Assembly (NCBI GenBank): GCA_030612585.1
Contig: JAUWNP010000002.1
Location: 1-64,000, forward strand
Direction: 5' to 3'
Length of the DNA stretch: 64,000 bases
Origin: Anaerolineae bacterium
Lineage (GTDB): Bacteria; Chloroflexota; Anaerolineae; B4-G1
Numbering within the stretch: the stretch's first letter is position 1; each line of letters starts with the position of its first letter. Made by a program: the position numbers and the translations under genes. Shown here in pieces: positions 37,226 to 46,536 of this stretch. The notes under the pieces were generated by a model. The model did no database searches, had not been told where the DNA came from, and worked only from the letters and a program-made list of their open reading frames with translations.

Positions 37226-39641
37226 TCTCCCCTCTCACGCTGAGAGAAGCGCGAGGAGGCCCCCGGAAGCGTCTATCGTTGACGCCCTGCGTCTGAGCGC
37301 CGCCAGCATCGAACCCTCCTCCGAGTTCGTCGAACGGCGCTCCGCTACCCTGCGCCAACGCCGGATCACCCGCTCCCCCTCTCCCCGTCCCCGTGTCCCC
37401 CTGTCTCCCCGTCTTATCTGGGCCGGAGCCGCCGTGGTCGTGGCGCTCCTGCTTGCCTTCGCGCTCCCACCGCTCCTCGGTAGCGACCGCAGCCCGCCGC
37501 CACTCCCACGCCTGGTCTCCGCTGCCGGTCCCGGCTCCCCACCCGTCCCGGAGGGCCTGCTGGCCGGCGCCGACCTGACCCTGTCCACCGACCTGCCCGA
37601 CGCGCCCGCCGAGGCGCCCGTCTACCGCGCCACCACCGCGCCGCTCCCCGCCACGCCGGAGGAGGCGCTGGCCTGGGCGCGTGACTTTGGCCTGCCCAAC
37701 CCACAGGTCTACCGCGACCCCCGCGAGCCAGAGGCTCTCTTCGTCCTGGACGACGATGGCTGCCAACTCACATTCCGCCAGTTCGGGCCGATGGGCAGCA
37801 TAGACTACGGCAACGAACGCGCTGCCGCTGCCGTGGAGGGTACGCCGCTCTCCTTCGGCCAGGCCGCCGAGGTCGCCGTCGCCTTCCTCCGCGAGCATGA
37901 CCTGCTGCCTGCCGCCTACCGTGTCCAGGAGTCGGAACACTTTGCACCCCGACCGGAGAACCCCATCCGCTTCGTGCACGTCGTGCCGGAACTGGACGGG
38001 CACCCACTGGCCGGCTACAGAAGCGGGGCGCAGGTAGCCATCAATCCGGCTGGAGAGGTGACCTACGCCAGTTTTAACCCCCTCACCTTTGAGCGCGACG
38101 GGAACTATCCTATCAAGCCGGCCCAGGAGTCCTACGACGAACTGACCGGCGGTCAGGTGGCCGGCAGCCCCTTCCGGCTGGATACCGACATCCGCTACTC
38201 AGCCGAGATGGACGTGCAGCACTACAGTCCTCCCCCGCCTGCCTGGTCCACCGGCCAGCCCGTGACCCTCACCGGCTGGGTGCACGTGCTGGTGGCGGAA
38301 GATGGGGGCGATGTCCGCGCCCAACTGATAACCCACGACGGCACGCGATACGACCTGACCGGCCCGCGCCTGGCCGAACTGGCCGGCGTCCGCTTCGAGG
38401 ACGTGCAAGTCCGGGGCACAATCGTCGCGCAGATGGGGGAGCATCACTGGCAGGTGGAGGTGACCGACTGGGAGACCGTCCCCCATCGCCAGCCCCACTG
38501 CCTGGTCGGCACGTTCACCCTGGATGGGGACGATGGCTGGCTGGTGACCGATGAGGGCGAGCGCTACCGTCTGCCCAACCCACCCGACGAACTGAGCGAC
38601 GGGCAGCGCATTGAGGCCTGCGCCGACGCACTCCCCGCCGAGGGAGACGACCTGCATTGGTGGTCCATCGCCTCGCCGCCCATGTCCGAAGGCGAAGGCT
38701 ACGTCGGCAGCAGTAGCAGTTCCGTCGTCGTGGTTGTCGAAGCGCCGGTTGAGGAGTCCCTTCCCCCTACGCAGGCCGAAACGATCTTTGAAATCGGCCA
38801 GAGCGTGGAGGTCACCGGCGTGGTGAACGCCACCATCTTTGTCAGCGGAGAATCGCGGCGCGTCGAAGCGTTTCTGGACGTGGATGAACCCGGTGAGGAG
38901 CAGCTACCCTATCCGCTCAACGGGCCACAGGAGGTGCTGGAAGCCATCGCACAACTGGACCGGTTACACGTGCGCGTGCATGGACGGGCCATCGTCAGTG
39001 CGCAAGAATGGTCACCGGGTGGGCTGGGCATCGAAATCAGGGACTTTGAGAAAATCTGGCCCGACGAGCGCGTGCAAGGCTTCCTGGGCCACGTTGACCT
39101 GGAGACGTTGGAGGGCCGCGAGGTGGCCGTCTTCACCGACCACGAAACGAACCAACGCTGCGTCCTGGCCTCCTCACTAGAGGCAGACGGCGGCGGATGG
39201 GTCACGCCTGGCGACTCCATCCTGAATTACGAACAGATTTTTGTGGCTGGGGTGGTTCAACTTGAAGAGACCTATGCCGGACTGCCTGTTCTGCGGCTAG
39301 CCAGTATGCATCGGGACTCACAGACTGATGCCGCCGCCAGCGCCGGCGAGATACCGCTGGACATCCCGCAAGTCGTTGACGAATCGCGCTTCCCGCCCGG
39401 GCCGGGCGAGTTGCAGGGCGCGTTCGTCGTGGACCGCGTGGAACTGGCCTACTACTACGAGCCGCAGCCGGCTTACGTGGCCCGCTCGACGGACGGGCCG
39501 CCGCCGACCCAGCAGCCACCAGTGACAACCATCGTCCAGCCAGTGTGGGTCTTTTACGGCCACAACGCCGACGATACGGTGCGCTTCACCGCTTACGTCC
39601 AGGCCGTCACCGAGAAGCACGTCCAAAATGCTACGCCCTGA
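37170..39641 (+). CDS. Large membrane-anchored periplasmic protein, probable anti-sigma/sensor
   Basis: 823 residues. There is a cytoplasmic N-terminus of about 88 residues, one membrane span (IWAGAAVVVALLLAFALPPLL, about 89-109), and a long extracytoplasmic part. That part contains repeated beta-rich modules with patterns such as VTGVVNATIFVSGESRRVEA and LTGWVHVLVAEDGG, perhaps OB-like. No zinc anti-sigma HxxxCxxC motif is seen, so it is not a classic ZAS protein. A C-rich tandem stretch (37372-37417) encodes the SPSPRPRVPLSPRL segment right before the membrane span, another repeat insertion. The gene starts inside the sigma gene, which implies translational coupling and partnership. Confidence 0.75.
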   Translation: MKKKLNEKRLADQLDAYIDLPSHAERSARRPPEASIVDALRLSAASIEPSSEFVERRSATLRQRRITRSPSPRPRVPLSPRLIWAGAAVVVALLLAFALPPLLGSDRSPPPLPRLVSAAGPGSPPVPEGLLAGADLTLSTDLPDAPAEAPVYRATTAPLPATPEEALAWARDFGLPNPQVYRDPREPEALFVLDDDGCQLTFRQFGPMGSIDYGNERAAAAVEGTPLSFGQAAEVAVAFLREHDLLPAAYRVQESEHFAPRPENPIRFVHVVPELDGHPLAGYRSGAQVAINPAGEVTYASFNPLTFERDGNYPIKPAQESYDELTGGQVAGSPFRLDTDIRYSAEMDVQHYSPPPPAWSTGQPVTLTGWVHVLVAEDGGDVRAQLITHDGTRYDLTGPRLAELAGVRFEDVQVRGTIVAQMGEHHWQVEVTDWETVPHRQPHCLVGTFTLDGDDGWLVTDEGERYRLPNPPDELSDGQRIEACADALPAEGDDLHWWSIASPPMSEGEGYVGSSSSSVVVVVEAPVEESLPPTQAETIFEIGQSVEVTGVVNATIFVSGESRRVEAFLDVDEPGEEQLPYPLNGPQEVLEAIAQLDRLHVRVHGRAIVSAQEWSPGGLGIEIRDFEKIWPDERVQGFLGHVDLETLEGREVAVFTDHETNQRCVLASSLEADGGGWVTPGDSILNYEQIFVAGVVQLEETYAGLPVLRLASMHRDSQTDAAASAGEIPLDIPQVVDESRFPPGPGELQGAFVVDRVELAYYYEPQPAYVARSTDGPPPTQQPPVTTIVQPVWVFYGHNADDTVRFTAYVQAVTEKHVQNATP

Positions 39642-39713
39642 CAAGACTGGCTGGAGCGACTATCGCCCGCCGCAGCCGATGGAAGCATCCGCTCCATAGC
39701 CCCACTCGCAGAA

Positions 39714-39744
39714 GGAGCGGCGCAACTGCAAGTTGCGTCGCTCC
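39714..39744. repeat. Hairpin repeat upstream of the PLDN gene
   Basis: Near-perfect palindrome with arms GGAGCGGCGCAACT and AGTTGCGTCGCTCC. A degenerate copy lies at about 35818-35849 in front of the broken PLDN copy, so it belongs to the duplicated block. Confidence 0.7.
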
Positions 39745-39808
39745 CGCACGTCAAAGAGGCCAGAGAAGAGAACCATTCTGCAGCAAATTTGTCACCGGAG
39801 GTGTGAGA

Positions 39809-40036
39809 ATGATTGGATTAGATTGGACAGTATGGGCACTTCAGATCGTAAACTTTCTTATCCTGGCAGGATGGCTTGTGCTGGACATCGTGGCCCTGAC
39901 GCGCTTGCGCCGCTGCCGGTTGGACGACACCGCGCGCATTTTGTGGGTCATCGTCATCCTGCTGATTCCATTGCTGGGTGCATTAGCGTTCTTCATAGTG
40001 CATCCTGGAAAGCCGCGATCAGGTGAGGAGCAGTGA
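39809..40036 (+). CDS. Small PLDN-domain membrane protein
   Basis: 75 residues from ATG 39809, which follows CCGGAGG. Two hydrophobic spans (about 7-26 and 43-64) are separated by a basic loop, RLRRCRLDDTARI. This matches the phospholipase-D-nuclease N-terminal (PLDNc) domain found alone in small proteins; it is not a nuclease and its role is unknown. The intact partner of the stop-codon copy at 35911-36138. Lies between the sigma/sensor pair and two lipoproteins. Confidence 0.8.
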   Translation: MIGLDWTVWALQIVNFLILAGWLVLDIVALTRLRRCRLDDTARILWVIVILLIPLLGALAFFIVHPGKPRSGEEQ

Positions 40037-40123
40037 CTCTCGCCCCTTGGAGGAGAAGTCGGGGAACATTGCTGGGGGTGGCTACGTCTAATCCAATGAG
40101 AGAACGAGAGAGGAGGTTAAAGG

Positions 40124-40828
40124 ATGAGACACCCGTGGTTCAACCTGCTCATTCTGCTCATTCTGCTGGCCGGTTGCGCCCCTCAACCCTGGAAGCAGAA
40201 CCCTGATGTGCAGGCGGCGAAGCGGGATTGCGCCGACCTGCCACAAGGGGAGCACTACGCCTGCATCGAGCGCCACGCCGTGGCGAGCCTCAACCCCGAG
40301 GTCTGTCACCTGGCCGGCATATGGGTGGACGATATGTGCCTCCAGGCGGTCTACGAGGCCGCCGACGACCAGGCCATCTGCGACCGGCTCTACCGGCCCG
40401 GCGTGGTCAAGACCTGTCGAGCCTACTACCGGCGACCGGCGGTGGACTTCGCCACCTCCACCCTCATCAAGACGGGCGGTGAACCGGGACGCCAGACGTT
40501 GGGATATCGGGTCATGGTCGTTCACTACGGAAACCGTCCTGTCGAGAATCTAACCGCCTGGCTGCTCTTCCCCGAAGCAGAGGGTCTTCCAGCACAGGTC
40601 CGATTGCAAAGGACAGAGAGCGCCCCCGCCGACCTGGTGAAGCCCAATCACGCCCGCGTCTATGAGGGAGAGATAGCGTGGGAGACAGAGCGCTCTAAGG
40701 AGGAGATTGGTGCGGTGCTCGACCGGGCCCAGATTCGCCTCGCCTGGACGCTAGACGGCGAGCGTCAGGAGAAACTTTTTCCACTCTCGACGGAGAAAGG
40801 GCCGGACTGGGAGACGAGCGTACCATAA
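40124..40828 (+). CDS. Cys-rich lipoprotein, function unknown
   Basis: 234 residues. The signal peptide ends at the lipobox LAGC (Cys 18). The mature N-terminal half carries six further Cys spaced as in small helical lipoproteins (DCADLP, YACIE, EVCHLA, DMCLQA, AICDRL, KTCRAY; about residues 36-104), which could form disulphides. The C-terminal half (about 108-225) is beta-rich with GYRVMVVHYGNRPVENLTAWLLF, perhaps an Ig-like fold. GAGGTTAAAGG precedes ATG. No family is recognised. Followed after 18 bases by a second lipoprotein, so probably co-transcribed. Confidence 0.7.
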   Translation: MRHPWFNLLILLILLAGCAPQPWKQNPDVQAAKRDCADLPQGEHYACIERHAVASLNPEVCHLAGIWVDDMCLQAVYEAADDQAICDRLYRPGVVKTCRAYYRRPAVDFATSTLIKTGGEPGRQTLGYRVMVVHYGNRPVENLTAWLLFPEAEGLPAQVRLQRTESAPADLVKPNHARVYEGEIAWETERSKEEIGAVLDRAQIRLAWTLDGERQEKLFPLSTEKGPDWETSVP

Positions 40829-40846
40829 CACGACGGAAGGGAATAA

Positions 40847-43531
40847 ATGATGAACAAGGCCAAACGACGAATCTTGATCTTGGCACTGCTGCTGCCGCTG
40901 TTGAGCGGCTGTGCCTATCTTTTGGGGTGGCTTTTCCTCCCCTCTATCCGCCTCACGTTGCTAGAACGGATCACCGGCAACACTCCCGCAGCCAGGACCA
41001 GGGCCTACGTGGAAGCAGTGCTGAGGGGCGACGAGGAGGCGGCCCTGGCGGCCTGGGAACTCCCTTCCTGGGAATTGCCGGGCGGACGGTCAGCGGCCCT
41101 GGCCGAACGGCGGCAGGCAGTGACGTGCGAACTGATCGCCGCCGACCTGCAGGAGGATTTCCTGATACGCCACACCGAATGGTGGAACACCTGCTGCGAG
41201 CCAGGCGTCATCTGTGATTCGCGCAACGCCGGTGGCGCACGGATATCGGTCCAATTCCTGGACCAACGCGGGCTTCCCGCCGCCTACGTCTTTGACGTCT
41301 TCCATCGCGACGGTCCCTACTGGGGCGCTGCGGCCAGCTACCCGCCCCGCCATTGGGTACTGCGCGACGTCTACGCGCGGGGCCAGGAACCGCTCTTCTG
41401 GCGCATGCTCTACGAGCCAGAGGTGCGTCATCTGAGCGAGTCCTCCCCCACCCCGGCCATTCCGCCCACGCCAACGCCTGCCGTAACACCACCCCTTCCC
41501 ACACCAACGCCTACACCAATTCTCACCTCGACCGTGGTTGAAGGGTGGTTTGTATACAGGAATGAATTCTACGATTACGAATTTAGTTACCCACCAGAAA
41601 CAGAGATCAGCACCCAGGGCGTCACCGGTTACCCCACCGATGAGCTACCCGACAACGTGACGCCTGCAGAGTACATCGTCTGGCTGAGCGAAATCTATCC
41701 TGATGACATCTGCGTTGGCCTTCAGTATGGCGTAGGCTTTATCACCATCCAGCCACCCCCAGACCAAGGCGGCAAGTATGGAGGCCCCTGTGGTGTCACG
41801 GGAGTAGGCGACTATGACATCGCTGACACAACGGAAACCGTGATGATAGATGAGCAGGCCTACCTGGCCGATGGCTGGGAAATCTATGAACGTGATGACG
41901 AAGCTACGTTTCGCAGTGAATTCTTCTTCGTGCACCTAGAGGATGGCACGCGCATTGACTATGGTGGCTACTGGGCAGACGAGGGAGCAACTTACGAGGA
42001 CTATCTGCCTATCAAGGAGACATTACTACAAATTCTGGCTTCCTATCGCAAGAGACCTGGAGGCGTTCCACCTGCGACACCCACGCCGATCATTCACGTC
42101 ATCCAGGAAGGAGATACAGTCCTGAGCATCGCAGCACACTATGACGTCAGCGTGGAAGCGATCCTGGCAGCCAACGACACCGAACATCCCTATTTTCTAC
42201 AAGTGGGGCAAATACTGATCATCCCTACCGGCGAAGAGTCCCCCGGCACCGACGCCGTCATTGACTGCGCCGCCGTCTACCCCGGCCTGCCTGGCTGCCT
42301 GCAAGACGAACCCCTGGCCGGCGGGCGGCTGGCCTTCGTGGACACCCGCTTGCCCTTCAACTACCGCACCACCGTGATTGACCTGGAGCGCGGCAGCGCG
42401 TGGACGCTGGGCGAAACCCCCGGCGGGTCGCCCCGCTGGTCACCAACCGGTGACTATGTGCTGATCACGCTGGGCGAGGGTGCGTCTGCCGTCTATCGCT
42501 ACAACGGGGACGTAGTGGCCACTTATGGCATCCCTATGCCCACCGCACCCTTCTGGGCCCCGCCGGACGCCTTCCCCGGCGCCAGCGACTGGCTGGCCCG
42601 CCCCACCGAGGATGGCGCACTGGAAGCCATCCCCTTCCCAGAGGGCCAGCCGCGCCAACTCCTTCCCCCCGGCACCCTGGGGGAAAGCAGTCTCGTCAAC
42701 GTGCGCTGGTCGCCCGACGGCCGGCTGGCGTGGACGCTCGACCCTGACCAACTGACGGAGGCTGGCCGGTGGGAACAGATGCTCTACGTCCGGCCCGTGG
42801 AGGGAGAAGAAGATACCACAGCCTGGCGCTTGAGCGATAACTTTCGGGAGACCTACTACCACATCCTTGATTGGGCGCCCGGCGCCCGCCTCATCCTGGC
42901 CGGACGGGGCATGATGTCCGTCTCTCTATTTGAAGATGGAGGGTCGCTGGTCACCATCAACGCCGACACGGGTGAGATCACCGACCTGAACGCCTGGATG
43001 TTATTGACGCCCGAAGCCTACGCCTGGCACCCCACACAGCCCGGCCTGCTGGCCCTAGCCGAAGGCAGCGGGCGCTTCATCAACGCCAACAAGCGACTGG
43101 CCCTGCTCGACGTGACCACCGGCGACCTCGGCTACCTCACTGGCGGAGAGATGGCTGCCTTTGAACCCGCCTGGTCGCCCGATGGGACGCTGCTGGCCTA
43201 CGCCGCTGTCTCCGCCTCGCCCGGCGCCACTGGCGACGGCGATACGCTGGAACAGGCCCTTAACGGGCGGGCGATCTGCGTCATCAACCCGCAGACCGGC
43301 GAGACCCGCGCCCTCACCCATCCCGGCGACGCCATTGACGGCTGGCCGCAGTGGGCCGCCGACGGCGACCGCCTGCTCTACACCCGCCAGCACGACGGCT
43401 ACAGCGACGTTCGGGTGGTGGCACTGGACAGCAGCAGCGACGCACTCCTCGTCACCGGCCTGGCCGACCCGACCTGCTTCTACGGTGGCTGTGACTGGCG
43501 ACAGATGTTGGCCTACTCCCCAGGCCCGTAG
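40847..43531 (+). CDS. Lipoprotein with LysM and TolB-like beta-propeller
   Basis: 894 residues. Lipobox LSGC (Cys 22). The first part (about 40-190) is a domain of unknown type; a Pro/Thr linker with repeated PTPT (about 203-225) follows. Next is a domain with YDYEFSYPPETEIS (about 240-400). A LysM domain comes next (HVIQEGDTVLSIAAHYDVS to QVGQILIIPTG, about 418-463), which binds peptidoglycan-type glycans. The C-terminal propeller (about 485-885) has repeated WSPDG-like strands typical of TolB/PD40 repeats. Probably a cell-wall-bound surface protein. A remnant of a duplicate of its last codons lies at 36160-36257. Confidence 0.8.
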   Translation: MMNKAKRRILILALLLPLLSGCAYLLGWLFLPSIRLTLLERITGNTPAARTRAYVEAVLRGDEEAALAAWELPSWELPGGRSAALAERRQAVTCELIAADLQEDFLIRHTEWWNTCCEPGVICDSRNAGGARISVQFLDQRGLPAAYVFDVFHRDGPYWGAAASYPPRHWVLRDVYARGQEPLFWRMLYEPEVRHLSESSPTPAIPPTPTPAVTPPLPTPTPTPILTSTVVEGWFVYRNEFYDYEFSYPPETEISTQGVTGYPTDELPDNVTPAEYIVWLSEIYPDDICVGLQYGVGFITIQPPPDQGGKYGGPCGVTGVGDYDIADTTETVMIDEQAYLADGWEIYERDDEATFRSEFFFVHLEDGTRIDYGGYWADEGATYEDYLPIKETLLQILASYRKRPGGVPPATPTPIIHVIQEGDTVLSIAAHYDVSVEAILAANDTEHPYFLQVGQILIIPTGEESPGTDAVIDCAAVYPGLPGCLQDEPLAGGRLAFVDTRLPFNYRTTVIDLERGSAWTLGETPGGSPRWSPTGDYVLITLGEGASAVYRYNGDVVATYGIPMPTAPFWAPPDAFPGASDWLARPTEDGALEAIPFPEGQPRQLLPPGTLGESSLVNVRWSPDGRLAWTLDPDQLTEAGRWEQMLYVRPVEGEEDTTAWRLSDNFRETYYHILDWAPGARLILAGRGMMSVSLFEDGGSLVTINADTGEITDLNAWMLLTPEAYAWHPTQPGLLALAEGSGRFINANKRLALLDVTTGDLGYLTGGEMAAFEPAWSPDGTLLAYAAVSASPGATGDGDTLEQALNGRAICVINPQTGETRALTHPGDAIDGWPQWAADGDRLLYTRQHDGYSDVRVVALDSSSDALLVTGLADPTCFYGGCDWRQMLAYSPGP

Positions 43532-43706
43532 TCCATCCGTCTGCCAGGCGTCAGAGGTGCGTCCAGCAGGCAAGTCCTTTTCAGGGTACCATCAGAACAC
43601 AACAGCGGATTTGGAATAAAACGGACGACCAGGTGAGAGAATATCCGTTCGTTTCTCAATCTGCTATAGTGTCGAGGGCGCAAATGAGAAAACCGGAGGT
43701 GAAACG

Positions 43707-44522
43707 GTGAACGCGGTGAAAAAATCGGAGTTTGCACTCGTCAGTTTGGCAACCCTATTCGCCCTGCCATTCCTGGTGACGACGCCCCTGATAACCTTGC
43801 TTGGGCTGATCGTCAAACTGTTTTCCGGTACGCCGCCGGAGGGATTCGCCCTTCTCTTTGTCCCGATTTTCTTCACGGCTATGCTCTTGGGCGATATGAC
43901 GCGCTACCTGGCTATCAGCCTGACCGCGCTGGTGCTGACGCTGGTATCGCTAATATGGCTGGTCGCACGCGAGCGCAGCAAGGTCAGGCGGCGCAAACGG
44001 TTCTATCTGCTGGCCGTCGCACTCGTGGCAATCCTGGCTTTCCCGCTGCTGATGCGTTACCGGCCGGCCGTCGAGGCCGCGCCCGGTGTCGAACTGCGGG
44101 TCGTGGACGAGCCGGGCTTGCTGGTCCGGGTGGTCAAAAGTTGCCAGGCGGCAGCAGAAGTGCGAGGGTGCCAATACGAACCGCTGGGCTGGGCGGACGC
44201 GCAGACGCTTGTCTACCGCCAGTGGTGCGGCGGCTATTACGACGCGGACGGCTGGCACTCTGGTTCTCCAGTCGCCCCCCAGGCCTACCGCCTGGACACC
44301 GATACAATCGTGCCCTTCGAGGGTGACGTAGACAGGCTTTCACGGGAATCCTGTTCTCGATCAACCTGCGTGAACCCCGGGCTTGCTGAGGTGTACCCCG
44401 GCGGGGGCTATTTCCCCGGCCAGTATGAAACGGTGCTCGTCTCACCCGACAGGCGTTGGGTTGCTTTCACCGCGAGGCACGTCTACGGGCCGGAGGATTT
44501 GCTCGTCATATCCAACGACTAG
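43707..44522 (+). CDS. Membrane protein with extracytoplasmic C-terminal domain, unknown
   Basis: 271 residues from a GTG start with GGAGGTG. Three to four membrane spans lie in the first half (about 10-35, 45-62, 68-90 and 98-116). A C-terminal domain of about 145 residues (from about 125) follows, containing VVKSCQAAAEVRGCQYEPLGWADAQTLVYR and ending SPDRRWVAFTARHVYGPEDL, which resembles one blade of a TolB-type propeller. The C-terminus may be truncated relative to full propeller proteins. Function unknown; the theme fits the lipoproteins upstream. Confidence 0.6.
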   Translation: MNAVKKSEFALVSLATLFALPFLVTTPLITLLGLIVKLFSGTPPEGFALLFVPIFFTAMLLGDMTRYLAISLTALVLTLVSLIWLVARERSKVRRRKRFYLLAVALVAILAFPLLMRYRPAVEAAPGVELRVVDEPGLLVRVVKSCQAAAEVRGCQYEPLGWADAQTLVYRQWCGGYYDADGWHSGSPVAPQAYRLDTDTIVPFEGDVDRLSRESCSRSTCVNPGLAEVYPGGGYFPGQYETVLVSPDRRWVAFTARHVYGPEDLLVISND

Positions 44523-44654
44523 CGAGATTTTACGCTAGATACCACGATGTCATCCTTGAGCAAATTCTAGACTCCTTGGAGTTCACCGTCCCATAGCGCG
44601 GCCTTTGGCTGCAACCCAAACATCCCCGCCACGACAACCACCGTCAATCTCGGG

Positions 44655-44683
44655 TTGACATAGCCTCATTGATCTGCTAGAAT
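44655..44683 (+). promoter_or_regulatory. Promoter of the 44.8-47.1 kb unit
   Basis: Consensus TTGACA (44655-44660), a 17-base spacer, and TAGAAT (44678-44683). The transcript would carry about 100 bases of leader before ATG 44788. Nothing else is seen in 44523-44787 apart from a possible 25-codon leader frame at 44698. Confidence 0.75.
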
Positions 44684-44787
44684 GTCACTCTGGTGGGATG
44701 CTCACGGAGAGACGCTCTGGAGTCAAATACCACAAGCGCATCGTCCGCCGCGCTGGCGGGTTATCTATCATATAGGAGGAACATCTT

Positions 44788-45690
44788 ATGAAACAGGCCA
44801 TCAGCATCAGCCTGGGGAGTTCTACACGCGATAAGAAGGTCACCATCACGCTCTTCGATGAAGAGATCACCATCGAGCGCATAGGCACCGACGGCGACGT
44901 CGAGAAGGCCATCCAATTATACCACGAACTGGATGGCAAGGTGGACGCCTTCGGCGTGGGAGGCATTGACCTGGGCGTGACCTTCGCCGGCCGCCACTAT
45001 CCACTCTACGATGCCTTGAAACTCGTCGCTGGAGTCAAGCAGACCCCATTCGTGGATGGCGGCGGGCTCAAGTTGACCCTGGAGCGCACCGTTGCTCAGT
45101 TTATCGAACAGGAGATCGGAGACGATGTTCAGCCCAAACGAGCACTCATCACTATGGGGGTAGACCGCTACGGCAGTGCTCTCTCCTTCGTTGAGGCAGG
45201 CTATGAGATCATCTTCGGCGACCTGGGGTTTGGTTTGGGTATACCTATCCCGATCCATTCGCTGCGCGGATTACACATCGTAGGCCGCATTCTCATGCCA
45301 ATCGCCGGCCGGCTGCCACTGGAATTCCTCTACCCCACCGGCGAGAAGCAGGAGGAAATCGTACCTAAGTTCGGCAAGTGGTACGCCTGGGCCACCGTCA
45401 TCTGCGGCGATTGCCTCTACATCAAACGCCACATGCCCGAACGGCTCGACGGTAAGGTCATCGTTACCAACACCACCACCCCCGCCGACGTCGAGGCCTT
45501 CCGCCAACGCGGGGTGCGCTACCTGGTCACCGCCACCCCACGACTGGAGGGACGCTCCTTCGGCACCAACATGATGGAGGCCGCCCTGGTCGCCGTCGCG
45601 GATAAGGGGCGACCGCTCACCACCGCCGAACTCAATGAGATGCTGAAGCGGCTCGACTTTAAACCTACGCTCCAACGGTTAAACGAGTGA
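44788..45690 (+). CDS. Quinate 5-dehydrogenase-like conserved protein
   Basis: 300 residues. It resembles proteins I recall being annotated as quinate 5-dehydrogenase in other Chloroflexota and Firmicutes, from the pattern SLGSSTRDKKVTITL at the start, ERIGTDGDVEKAIQLYHELD, and KVDAFGVGGIDL (about 50-61). The assignment is weak: no clear GxGxxG dinucleotide loop is seen. ATAGGAGG precedes the ATG. It is first in a unit with a nucleotidyltransferase and a PAP2 phosphatase, and the N-terminal LGSSTRDKK and VVTNTTT-like segments could bind phosphate. True function uncertain. Confidence 0.55.
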   Translation: MKQAISISLGSSTRDKKVTITLFDEEITIERIGTDGDVEKAIQLYHELDGKVDAFGVGGIDLGVTFAGRHYPLYDALKLVAGVKQTPFVDGGGLKLTLERTVAQFIEQEIGDDVQPKRALITMGVDRYGSALSFVEAGYEIIFGDLGFGLGIPIPIHSLRGLHIVGRILMPIAGRLPLEFLYPTGEKQEEIVPKFGKWYAWATVICGDCLYIKRHMPERLDGKVIVTNTTTPADVEAFRQRGVRYLVTATPRLEGRSFGTNMMEAALVAVADKGRPLTTAELNEMLKRLDFKPTLQRLNE

Positions 45691-45692
45691 AA

Positions 45693-45720
45693 CGAGGAAA
45701 TGAGGAAATGAGGAAATGAG
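45693..45720. repeat. GAGGAAAT 8-mer repeat
   Basis: Three tandem copies of GAGGAAAT-type units between the first two genes of the unit, ending 12 bases before the next start and adjoining its AGGAGG ribosome site. Confidence 0.7.
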
Positions 45721-45732
45721 TAGGAGGATGAA

Positions 45733-46533
45733 ATGGATGGACAACTATCGGTCATAGCCATCGTCACTGCCGGCTGGAGCCCCAGCGAGGATGATCCACT
45801 GGCGAAGTACACCCAGGGTAAGCCCAAGGCCCTCATCCCCATCGCCGGCAAACCGATGATCACCCACGTGGTGGACGCTCTGGCCGGGTCCCGCTACATC
45901 CAGCACATCGTCGTCGTCGCGCTCGACCCCGCTGCCGAGGTGCGATTTCCAGTGCCCGTCAAGTACGTACCCGATGCCGGGGGTATTCTGGCCAACGCGG
46001 AGGCCGGTCTCCAATACGCGCTGGACTACTATCCCGACCTGGACGCGGTACTCCTCAGTAGTTCCGACGTGCCCACCATCACCCCGGCCATTGTGGACGA
46101 CTTCATCGAAGAATGTTTCCGCACCGACCACGACCTGTACTACAGCATTGTCGAGCGCTCGGTGATGGAAACGCGCTTCCCCGGATCGCGCCGCAGTTAC
46201 ATTCACTTGCGCGAGGGGGATTTCGCCGGCGGCGACCTGCTGCTTATCCGCTCCAGCATGGTACTGAGCCAGAGGGAGTTGTGGCAGAGCCTGGCCGGGG
46301 CACGCAAGAGCGCACTGCGGCAGGTTCGTATGATCGGCTTGTGGCCCCTCTTCAAACTCATCATCCGCCGCCTCTCCCTGGCCGAGGCCGAACGACATGG
46401 CAGCAAAGCACTCAACATGCGTGGCCGGGGTGTCCCCTTCCCCTATGCCGAGGTGGGGATGGACGTGGACAAGCCCTTCCAGTTGGAAATCGTGCGCGCC
46501 GAACTTGAGGCACGCGCCGCCAGAACTGCTTAG
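45733..46533 (+). CDS. MobA-like nucleotidyltransferase
   Basis: 266 residues of the GT-A NTP-transferase fold. The N-terminal nucleotide loop is IVTAGWSPSEDDPLAKYTQGKPKALIPIAGKPMI (about 9-42), where the family G-rich loop reads TAGWSPSED, unlike the usual LAAGxGxR, and PKALIPIAGKPM is canonical. The metal/substrate motif is LLSSSDVPTITPAIVDDF (about 101-118). Such enzymes couple a phosphorylated head group to CTP/GTP/UTP. Next to a PAP2 phosphatase it could make or use an activated lipid head group. AGGAGG precedes ATG 45733. Confidence 0.82.
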   Translation: MDGQLSVIAIVTAGWSPSEDDPLAKYTQGKPKALIPIAGKPMITHVVDALAGSRYIQHIVVVALDPAAEVRFPVPVKYVPDAGGILANAEAGLQYALDYYPDLDAVLLSSSDVPTITPAIVDDFIEECFRTDHDLYYSIVERSVMETRFPGSRRSYIHLREGDFAGGDLLLIRSSMVLSQRELWQSLAGARKSALRQVRMIGLWPLFKLIIRRLSLAEAERHGSKALNMRGRGVPFPYAEVGMDVDKPFQLEIVRAELEARAARTA

Positions 46534-46536
46534 GAG

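Noticed and set aside
44698..44787. Riboswitch in the leader of the 44.8 kb unit
   Set aside because: I compared it mentally with glycine, ZTP and guanidine types and found no matching core, so no riboswitch is claimed.
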